Source: Sulfurimonas sp. (GTDB lineage Bacteria > Campylobacterota > Campylobacteria > Campylobacterales > Sulfurimonadaceae). From it: a DNA stretch of 11,923 bases. A program made the position numbers and the translations under genes. A model generated the notes under the pieces. The model was not told the DNA's origin. It searched no databases and saw nothing but the letters and a program-made list of their open reading frames with translations. Each line of letters starts with the position of its first letter. The stretch's first letter is position 1. The stretch spans positions 1 to 11,923 of the forward strand of contig DTVI01000030.1 in assembly GCA_012963655.1 (NCBI GenBank), in the 5' to 3' direction. Shown piece after piece: positions 1 through 5,339 of the stretch.

Positions 1-1
1 G

Positions 2-874
2 GTTTTTTCTTTTATTTTAGCCGTATTAGTGATTCTTTTGACCCTAGGTTTTTCACGCCGTATATCTGATATTTTTATTGATTATAAGGACAGGGTTCGT
101 CAAAGAGAAGAGGCCCTGCATAAGCTTAACGATTCTCTTAAAGAACAGGTACGAATAGAAGTATCAGCTCAAAGAGAAAAAGAGAAGATGCTTATTCAAC
201 AGTCTAAGATGGCTGCAATGGGAGATATGATTTCTATGATAGCGCATCAATGGCGACAACCCTTAAATCAAATGTCATATGTAATGATGAATATAGATGG
301 GGCGTATGATGAAAGAAGTCTTTCTCGAGAATATCTTGACACTAAACTCAAAGAAGGTGAAAACCTACTTGAATATATGTCTCATACTATTGATGATTTT
401 AGAGATTTCTTTAAACCTGATAAGGAAAAAGAAGAGATTTCCTTATGTGAACTTCTTGATTCAGCCCTAGGCTTAATTGAAAAAGGTCTTGAACAACATC
501 ATGTTATCTTAGAAAAAGTATATGAATGTGACCTAAGACTATCTGTTTATAAGAATGAGATGATACAAGTCTTACTAAACCTGCTTAAAAATGCTCAAGA
601 GGTCTTAGAAGAAGTAGATGAAGCAAAGATTACAATACGTATTTATGAAGAAAATGGTTTTGCAAAAATAGCTGTTAGTGATAATGGTGGTGGCATTGAG
701 CCTCAAGACTTAGAAAAGATTTTTGAGCCATACTTTTCTACCAAAGCACATCAAGGAACAGGCGTAGGCTTGTACATGTCTAAGATGATTATTGATGAGC
801 ACATGAATGGTGAACTCTTAGTTGAAAATACGGATACAGGCGCAGAGTTTATTATCAAACTAAAGATTAGCTAG
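2..874 (+). CDS. Sensor histidine kinase, C-terminal part (5' end outside window)
   Basis: Inner-membrane sensor kinase that would autophosphorylate on a histidine and pass the phosphate to a response regulator. The frame is open from base 2. The first codons encode a hydrophobic stretch (FSFILAVLVILLTLGF) that reads as the end of a transmembrane helix, so the GTG at 29 is not the start and the sensory N-terminus lies upstream. After the helix comes a charged coiled-coil linker, then the H-box IAHQWRQPLNQ (His codon 245-247), the N-box NLLKNAQ (Asn codon 590-592), G1 DNGGGI, F-box EKIFEPYFSTK and G2 GTGVGLYMSK. All catalytic boxes are intact, so the kinase core should be active. The HQWRQPLN H-box is typical of a large Campylobacterota kinase class, often preceded by a periplasmic Cache domain. 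That domain cannot be verified here. The response regulator at 995-1684 faces it tail to tail and is a possible partner. Confidence 0.93.
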   Translation, partial: VFSFILAVLVILLTLGFSRRISDIFIDYKDRVRQREEALHKLNDSLKEQVRIEVSAQREKEKMLIQQSKMAAMGDMISMIAHQWRQPLNQMSYVMMNIDGAYDERSLSREYLDTKLKEGENLLEYMSHTIDDFRDFFKPDKEKEEISLCELLDSALGLIEKGLEQHHVILEKVYECDLRLSVYKNEMIQVLLNLLKNAQEVLEEVDEAKITIRIYEENGFAKIAVSDNGGGIEPQDLEKIFEPYFSTKAHQGTGVGLYMSKMIIDEHMNGELLVENTDTGAEFIIKLKIS

Positions 875-994
875 AAGAATGACTAATCTCTTATTTTGTT
901 ATGATTTGGAACAGGCTTAAATTTTTTTTAAATGAAGACGGGCTTTTTATTATTATAAGATGTACAAGAAATAGGGTGTAAATAGACTTTCTTT

Positions 995-1684
995 TTAAGC
1001 TTCATAAATACGAAGTTTATAACCCACTCCTGAGACATTATCAAGTGCATCATCTGGAAGTTTTTTTCTAAGGGCTCTGACTAAAGAACGGATAGCATCT
1101 GAACTCATTCCCTCATAAGGCCATATTTGAGATTCAACCTCATCATATGTTACTACTCTAGAAGGATTGAAGGCAAGTAGGTCTAAAAATAAAAGTTCAT
1201 TTTTAGTTAGTTTAATTTGTTCCCCATCTTCAGTGATTTCTTTTGAAAAAGCATTATAAAAACATGTTTTTGATAAAGGAAGTGAAAACTTTGACTTATC
1301 TTCCATTCTTTCAATTGAAAGTTCAAGTGCACCCATAAGCTTATCTTTAGTAATAGGCTTAACTATGTATTTAACAAGTTGAAGTTCAACTGCTTTTAGT
1401 AGATAATCTTGGTCCGTATAGGCAGTCGCAACAATAATAGGTGTTTTTTGATCTTCTGCACGTATATATCTTGCCATATCAATACCATTCATCTTAGGCA
1501 TAGAAATATCGGTAATGATAATATCAGGGCTTTCATCTCGCCAAACGCTGAGTGCTTCTTTTCCGTTTTCTGCTTCAAAAACTGTCTTACATAAACGGCT
1601 TAGATACTCAACAGCAACCTTACGTACATCCTCATCATCTTCAACATATAAAATTGTATAATTTTTAAAAATTTCTTTATTCAT
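995..1684 (-). CDS. Response regulator, REC plus winged-helix DNA-binding domain
   Basis: Cytoplasmic two-component transcription regulator of 229 residues, a normal length for the OmpR/PhoB type. The receiver domain spans about residues 8-125. It has the acidic pair D16/D17, phospho-acceptor D59 (IIITDISMPKMNG), switch residue T87 and K109 in the VKP motif. The C-terminal part (about 135-227) reads as a Trans_reg_C winged helix: LTKNELLFLDLL, then the recognition-helix region SDAIRSLVRALRKKL and the terminal GVGYKL hairpin. The ATG at 1684 is preceded by ATAGGAG (minus strand, 1692-1698) at good spacing. The gene is divergent from the acyltransferase operon and convergent with the kinase at 2-874. 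Sensor partner and target genes are not shown by the sequence. Confidence 0.93.
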   Translation of the reverse strand: MNKEIFKNYTILYVEDDEDVRKVAVEYLSRLCKTVFEAENGKEALSVWRDESPDIIITDISMPKMNGIDMARYIRAEDQKTPIIVATAYTDQDYLLKAVELQLVKYIVKPITKDKLMGALELSIERMEDKSKFSLPLSKTCFYNAFSKEITEDGEQIKLTKNELLFLDLLAFNPSRVVTYDEVESQIWPYEGMSSDAIRSLVRALRKKLPDDALDNVSGVGYKLRIYEA

Positions 1685-1712
1685 TAGGACTCTCCTATCT
1701 ATAGTAAGACCT

Positions 1713-1718
1713 ATTGTA
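1713..1718 (-). promoter_or_regulatory. Possible -10 element for the response regulator gene
   Basis: Reading the minus strand, TACAAT (five of six matches to TATAAT) would place transcription start near 1706, giving a leader of about 20 nt that includes the AGGAG ribosome site. No recognisable -35 is seen, which is common in Campylobacterota. Weak evidence, because such hexamers are frequent in A+T-rich DNA. Confidence 0.35.
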
Positions 1719-1745
1719 TCTTAATTTTAGTCTTGTTTTATAAGA

Positions 1746-1763
1746 AGTATAGTGTACAATACT
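1746..1763 (+). promoter_or_regulatory. -10 element (TACAAT) inside an 18-bp imperfect palindrome
   Basis: TACAAT at 1755-1760 is five of six to the -10 consensus, with TTGTTT at 1733-1738 as a weak -35 at 16-bp spacing. The -10 ends six bases before the ATG at 1767, so transcription could start at or beside the A of the start codon. The same stretch reads AGTATAGTGTACAATACT, in which seven of nine base pairs are symmetric. This is a plausible operator that would block polymerase when bound. Operator function is inferred. Confidence 0.4.
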
Positions 1764-1766
1764 CAG

Positions 1767-2468
1767 ATGAATAAAAGATATTTCGAATTGGATTTTTTAC
1801 GTGGATTTGCCACGCTTTTGATGATTATATTTCACTTTTCTTATGATCTTGCATATTTTGGTTATGCTGATTATCAAACCACAGTAGATTTTGAATGGAG
1901 AGCCTTTCGAAGCCTTATTTTAAGCACTTTTTTACTTGTACTTGGGATGAGTATTTACGCGGCATATTCACATAGCATAGACTGGAAAAAAGTGTTTAAA
2001 CGAAGTGTGAAACTTTTTATTATTTCTTTAATTATTTCTATTGGATCGTATATTGTCTTCGAGCATTCATGGATATATTTTGGGGTGATTCATTTTATCT
2101 TAGTAGCTAGTCTTTTTTCTTTGGCTTTTTTAAGATGGCCAAACCTTGCATTATTTATTGGCATTGGATTTTTATTAACGTATTATTTAGGGTACTTTCA
2201 TTTTGACCCTGTTTTAGGGGTTTTTATTCAAAACTTTGGATTTCCTTCTCATACTGAAGATGTGGTGAGTTTTACACCTTGGTTTGGCATCGTCTTAATT
2301 GGGATATTTCTTATGCATCATCAGCTCTTTTCTTTTAAGGTGAAAGAAATAAGGTTTACAAAATCTATATCACGTGTAGGACAACATTCTTTGATGATAT
2401 ATTTGATTCATCAGCCGATATTTTTTGGAGTATTTGAGTTGATTTCATGGATCAGGAGGACAGTATGA
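1767..2468 (+). CDS. DUF1624 / heparan-alpha-glucosaminide N-acetyltransferase-like membrane protein
   Basis: Multi-pass inner-membrane protein of 233 residues with about six or seven hydrophobic segments. It matches the DUF1624 acyltransferase family by its opening YFELDFLRGFATLLMIIFHF (a conserved LD-x-LRG start and FHFSYDL histidine), a YFGVIHFI segment, a PWFGIVLIG segment and the terminal GQHSLMIYLIHQP signature. Relatives move an acetyl group across a membrane onto a sugar. The bacterial substrate is generally unknown, and a cell-envelope glycan is only a guess. I chose ATG 1767 over GTG 1752 because the family homology begins at MNKRYFELDFLRG and the GTG lies just upstream of the -10 hexamer. 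No Shine-Dalgarno precedes 1767. The stop overlaps the next gene's start as ATGA (2465-2468), so it is co-translated with the regulator/kinase pair. Confidence 0.85.
   Translation: MNKRYFELDFLRGFATLLMIIFHFSYDLAYFGYADYQTTVDFEWRAFRSLILSTFLLVLGMSIYAAYSHSIDWKKVFKRSVKLFIISLIISIGSYIVFEHSWIYFGVIHFILVASLFSLAFLRWPNLALFIGIGFLLTYYLGYFHFDPVLGVFIQNFGFPSHTEDVVSFTPWFGIVLIGIFLMHHQLFSFKVKEIRFTKSISRVGQHSLMIYLIHQPIFFGVFELISWIRRTV
2454..2459 (+). promoter_or_regulatory. Strong ribosome binding site that sets the 2465 start
   Basis: AGGAGG lies inside the last codons of the acyltransferase gene, five bases before ATG 2465. It argues for 2465 rather than the in-frame ATG at 2447, which would place the site inside the coding region. 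It also fits a receiver domain that begins MRILMLEDD. Confidence 0.8.
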
Positions 2469-3115
2469 GAATTCTCATGTTAGAAGATGATAAGGCTTTA
2501 TCTGAACTTGTAGGGGCCTACTTGTCAAAAGAGTTTAGAGTAGATTGTGTTTATGATACAGATGAGGCTAGGGCTTATATTGATAGGTATGATTATGATG
2601 TAGCCTTACTTGATAGAAATATAAATGGAAATGACATTGGCTTATCCTTAGTTGAAAAAATAAAAAACAAAAATCCTTCCACTGGTGTTATTATCATATC
2701 AGCTTATGGAACAGTGAATGACAAGATTGAGGGGCTTAATGTAGGTGCAGATGATTATTTAGAAAAGCCCTTTGATAATGATGAACTATATGCACGTATA
2801 TACGCCCTTTCTCGCCGTCATAATGCCCAAACAAAGACGGAAATCGAGGGGATGACTCTTAATATAAATAATATGAGCATAGTGTATGAGGGTAAAAATA
2901 TTGACCTTAGTAAAAAAGAGTCAGACCTCTTTTTTTATCTTCTTAAAAACAAAAATAAGCTTTATTCTAGTGATGATCTTTTGGACGCGTTATATCTTCA
3001 TCCTGAAGATATAGCCTCAAGTACTATTCGTGTAACCATTGCCCATATAAGAAAAAAACTCCCAATAGAGCTTATTAAAACGGTGAAAACCCGTGGTTAT
3101 ATAATAGAAATTTAA
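2465..3115 (+). CDS. OmpR-family response regulator
   Basis: Two-component transcription regulator of 216 residues. The receiver (about 1-115) shows D8/D9, phospho-acceptor D50 in ALLDRNINGNDIG, S79 (IIISAYG) and K101 in EKPF. The winged helix (about 127-216) has the family's LSKKESDLFFYLL segment, a SSTIRVTIAHIRKKL recognition helix and a terminal TRGYIIEI hairpin. Its start overlaps the acyltransferase stop (ATGA), and the kinase begins 12 bases downstream. Tight coupling makes that kinase the obvious partner. All receiver residues needed for phosphorylation are present, unlike the neighbouring kinase, whose ATP-binding motifs are eroded. Targets are unknown; autoregulation of this operon is possible. 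Confidence 0.94.
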   Translation: MRILMLEDDKALSELVGAYLSKEFRVDCVYDTDEARAYIDRYDYDVALLDRNINGNDIGLSLVEKIKNKNPSTGVIIISAYGTVNDKIEGLNVGADDYLEKPFDNDELYARIYALSRRHNAQTKTEIEGMTLNINNMSIVYEGKNIDLSKKESDLFFYLLKNKNKLYSSDDLLDALYLHPEDIASSTIRVTIAHIRKKLPIELIKTVKTRGYIIEI

Positions 3116-3127
3116 AGGTAAATAAAA

Positions 3128-4348
3128 ATGCGAAGTATGCAAAAGAATATAATTATATTTTTCTTTCTTTCAGGCTTATTGGCAATGAGTTTCAGCCTTT
3201 CGTATATCACTTACTCCTACCATAATCAATTAAAAGAAAATATAGAAGGTGCCTTAGGCATTATACTTTCTGATATAAAACGTGAACATGAAATGGAATA
3301 TTTATATGAAAAAGAGTTGGCTTTTTTTAAGCTTGAAGTAGAGAAAAATTCTTTAGGAAAACTTTTTGATGACCTTAAAATTGCAGTAGTACATGAACTC
3401 CCAAATACTGATAGTGAACGTATTTTTGCGGGGTCTGAGTTATCAAAGGATGCGTTTTTAAGTATCTCTTGTTCACATAAGCTCTTAGATAAAGAAGTAA
3501 TCTTTTTTACCTTGAAAAATATAGCTCTTTTTGTTGGGATCTTTATTGTTCTGATTTCTTTGTTTGTCATTTTTATAAAACAACAGTTTAGGTCCTTGCA
3601 TTGTTTGGTTGATTTTTGTTACTCTTATAAGAATAATCGAACTATATTACCTATATGTGATGGAACCTACGAGGTAAAGAGTTTAAGAGAGGCTATCTTG
3701 TCTCTTATAGATACAAATGATTATTTATGCGATCAAAGGCAAGAACTTTTTAAAGAAGCTGCTCATGAACTTAAATCACCTATAGCTGTTTTAAAAGCAC
3801 GTTTATCCTTATATGAGAAAGATGAGGAAATGACCAAAGATGAGTTTGTTTTCAAGTCTCAAGATGATATTGCAAATATTGTGTCTAAGTTAAAAGAACT
3901 TATATTTTTGAAGTCCATAGAATGGGACATGCAACTTTATATGGAAGACGTTCATATGGAAGATAATTGTAAGATGATGCAAGATGCTTTTGAACCAATA
4001 TTGCGTAAAAAGTCTGTAATGATTGATTCGAATTGGGAAAAGGATTTTATTATTCATAGCTACAAAGAGGCTATGGATAAAGTCCTTCAAGCTGTTTTTG
4101 AAAATATATTTATACATACCAAAGCACATTCGACTATCTTTGTTGAAGCAAAGCCAAATGAAATTTATATCAAAAACGCTATAGGTACAGATGACGATAT
4201 GCCACTTTTTTCATCTTATATTGGAATGAAAATGATTCAAAGACTTGCTCCAAAACTTGGATATGAATATATAACTTCTTCAGATGAAAAATATTTTTAT
4301 ACACGTCTTGTTTTTCATGATTTAGATATAGAAGGATGTAAGGTATGA
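3128..4348 (+). CDS. Sensor histidine kinase with degenerate ATP-binding domain
   Basis: Membrane sensor of 406 residues, partner of the upstream regulator. TM1 is about residues 7-29, the periplasmic loop about 30-130 and TM2 about 131-150, followed by a short linker without an obvious HAMP. The H-box AAHELKSPIAVLKARLSLY holds H213, and the N-box region VLQAVFENIFIH holds N326. The usual G1 motif (DxGxG) is absent: the corresponding stretch reads IKNAIGTDDDMP. The G2 box is reduced to SSYIGMKMIQRL instead of GxGLGL, and only about 40 residues separate N326 from it, so the ATP lid is very short. The protein may bind ATP poorly or act mainly as a phosphatase or signal relay. The frame is intact with a normal C-terminus, so this is not simple decay. 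AAAGG at 3114-3118 serves the ATG at 3128. The stop overlaps the next gene (ATGA, 4345-4348). Confidence 0.85.
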   Translation: MRSMQKNIIIFFFLSGLLAMSFSLSYITYSYHNQLKENIEGALGIILSDIKREHEMEYLYEKELAFFKLEVEKNSLGKLFDDLKIAVVHELPNTDSERIFAGSELSKDAFLSISCSHKLLDKEVIFFTLKNIALFVGIFIVLISLFVIFIKQQFRSLHCLVDFCYSYKNNRTILPICDGTYEVKSLREAILSLIDTNDYLCDQRQELFKEAAHELKSPIAVLKARLSLYEKDEEMTKDEFVFKSQDDIANIVSKLKELIFLKSIEWDMQLYMEDVHMEDNCKMMQDAFEPILRKKSVMIDSNWEKDFIIHSYKEAMDKVLQAVFENIFIHTKAHSTIFVEAKPNEIYIKNAIGTDDDMPLFSSYIGMKMIQRLAPKLGYEYITSSDEKYFYTRLVFHDLDIEGCKV

Positions 4349-4533
4349 AGTTTTTAACACAGTTTTATTACGAAAAGACATGGTCCAAGGTAAGTAGCAA
4401 AGAGGTTTTAAAGCTTATACAAGACGAATTTCCTGATATACCTGCTGAGGGGACCTTTACTTATGTAGAAGAAGAATGTAAAAAGGGTAAGGTTATTGTT
4501 ATAGGTGAAAGTAAGTTTAAAGAAGATAAATAA
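4345..4533 (+). CDS. Small conserved-looking protein of unknown function (62 aa)
   Basis: I do not recognise this family. The product is soluble and charged (many Lys and Glu), has no signal peptide, membrane segment or cysteine pair, and begins MKFLTQFYYEKTWSKVS. The end (KGKVIVIGESKFKEDK) suggests a beta strand with a basic/acidic tail. It is supported as a gene by the ATGA overlap with the kinase stop, a ribosome site (AAGGA at 4332-4336, eight bases before the ATG) and the position between two real genes. Co-translation with a sensor kinase suggests a link to that signalling unit. It could equally belong with adk, which follows 64 bases later but has its own promoter. Confidence 0.72.
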   Translation: MKFLTQFYYEKTWSKVSSKEVLKLIQDEFPDIPAEGTFTYVEEECKKGKVIVIGESKFKEDK

Positions 4534-4563
4534 TTACATGACTGCTTTATACTATATTTAATG

Positions 4564-4569
4564 TATAAT
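4564..4569 (+). promoter_or_regulatory. -10 element for adk
   Basis: A perfect TATAAT sits about 30 bases before the adk ATG, in the 64-base gap after the small gene. Transcription would start near 4576, leaving a leader of about 22 nt that carries the AGGA ribosome site (4588-4591). No -35 box is evident. Confidence 0.6.
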
Positions 4570-4597
4570 TTCTCAACTTAAACTTTTAGGACAAATT

Positions 4598-5245
4598 ATG
4601 AAAATTATTCTTCTAGGCGCCCCGGGTGCAGGTAAGGGAACTCAGGCTCAGTTTCTTACTAAAAAATACGATATTCCTCAAATTTCTACTGGGGACATGC
4701 TTCGTGCTGCTATTAAAGCAGGGACTGAAATGGGAATAATGGCTAAAGAAGCTATGGACACAGGTAAGCTTGTAACAGATGAAATTATCATTGGTCTTGT
4801 AAAAGATAGAATTGCTCAAGACGATTGTAAAAATGGTTTTTTACTTGATGGTTTTCCTCGTACTATTCCTCAGGCTGAAGCGGTTACTGCTGCAGGTATT
4901 GAGATTGATGCTTGTATTGAAATTGATGTTGCTGATGATGAAATTGTAAAGCGTATGTCAGGAAGACGTGCTCACTTAGACTCAGGTAGAACATATCACC
5001 TTATTTATAACCCACCTAAGGTAGAAGGTAAAGATGATGAAACAGGCGAAGACCTGGTTCAAAGACCTGATGATAAAGAAGATGTAGTTCTAGATAGACT
5101 TAAGGTATATCACGATCAAACTAAGCCTCTTGTTGACTATTACCAGGCTCAAGCTGCTTCAATTGAGAACCTTCAATATATTTGTGTTGATGGAACCTTA
5201 GATATCAAAGTAGTTCAAGAAACAATTACAAGTAAATTAGCTTAA
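4598..5245 (+). CDS. adk: Adenylate kinase
   Basis: Cytoplasmic enzyme that interconverts ATP plus AMP with two ADP. At 215 residues it is essentially the E. coli length (214). The P-loop is GAPGAGKGTQ (7-16), the AMP site includes STGDMLRA (30-37), and DGFPRT (84-89) carries R88. The LID region (about 122-159) starts SGRRAHLDSGRTYH. It is the long-LID form and lacks the four-cysteine zinc site. H126, S129, D146 and T149 are all present at the positions used for the hydrogen-bond network in Gram-negative enzymes. AGGA lies six bases before the ATG. Codons are rich in GCT, GGT and CGT compared with the neighbouring genes, as expected for a well-expressed housekeeping gene. It is probably transcribed from its own promoter plus readthrough from the operon upstream. 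Confidence 0.98.
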   Translation: MKIILLGAPGAGKGTQAQFLTKKYDIPQISTGDMLRAAIKAGTEMGIMAKEAMDTGKLVTDEIIIGLVKDRIAQDDCKNGFLLDGFPRTIPQAEAVTAAGIEIDACIEIDVADDEIVKRMSGRRAHLDSGRTYHLIYNPPKVEGKDDETGEDLVQRPDDKEDVVLDRLKVYHDQTKPLVDYYQAQAASIENLQYICVDGTLDIKVVQETITSKLA

Positions 5246-5253
5246 GACCTTGT

Positions 5254-5293
5254 CTTAGCTAGTAAAGCTACTGAATAAACCTTACTAGTTAAG
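5254..5293 (+). repeat. Inverted repeat just after adk
   Basis: CTTAGCTAGTAA (5254-5265) pairs with TTACTAGTTAAG (5282-5293) over 12 base pairs including one G-T wobble, with a 16-base loop. It begins nine bases after the adk stop. No T-tract follows on either strand, so it is not a standard intrinsic terminator. It may stabilise the adk mRNA 3' end or bind a protein. Its core words recur in another hairpin at 9939-9959. Confidence 0.5.
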
Positions 5294-5312
5294 AGCCAAT
5301 TAAATATGAAGC

Positions 5313-5339
5313 TTCAAAGCCCATTTGAATCTTATTTTA
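5313..5339 (+). terminator. Weak A+T-rich hairpin between convergent adk and hybrid kinase
   Basis: TTCAAA (5313-5318) and TTTGAA (5324-5329) form a six-pair stem with a five-base loop, followed by TCTTATTTT. It sits between convergent genes, where a terminator is expected. The stem is short and has little G+C, so this is a weak call. Confidence 0.3.

Noticed and set aside
29..31. GTG as the start of the first kinase
   Set aside because: The frame is open to the window edge and the upstream codons continue a hydrophobic helix, so the gene is cut, not started here.
875..994. Terminator between the convergent kinase and regulator
   Set aside because: There are T-runs but no stem of convincing length. 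The best pairing around the T8 run has several mismatches.
1752..1754. GTG as the start of the acyltransferase
   Set aside because: It lies directly before the -10 hexamer, has no good ribosome site and adds five residues ahead of the family's usual beginning.
2447..2449. ATG as the start of the second response regulator
   Set aside because: AGGAGG would fall inside the coding region. ATG 2465 has ideal spacing and the receiver fold begins there.
3226..3570. 114-residue antisense frame in the degenerate kinase gene
   Set aside because: It is a low-complexity Lys/Ser-rich shadow of the kinase codons with no independent support.
4598..5245. Horizontal transfer of adk because of its different codon use
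   Set aside because: The bias toward GCT, GGT and CGT fits high expression of a housekeeping gene, and the protein is a standard adenylate kinase.
5254..5293. Inverted repeat after adk as an intrinsic terminator
   Set aside because: No T-tract follows the stem on either strand and the loop is long, so it is reported only as a repeat.
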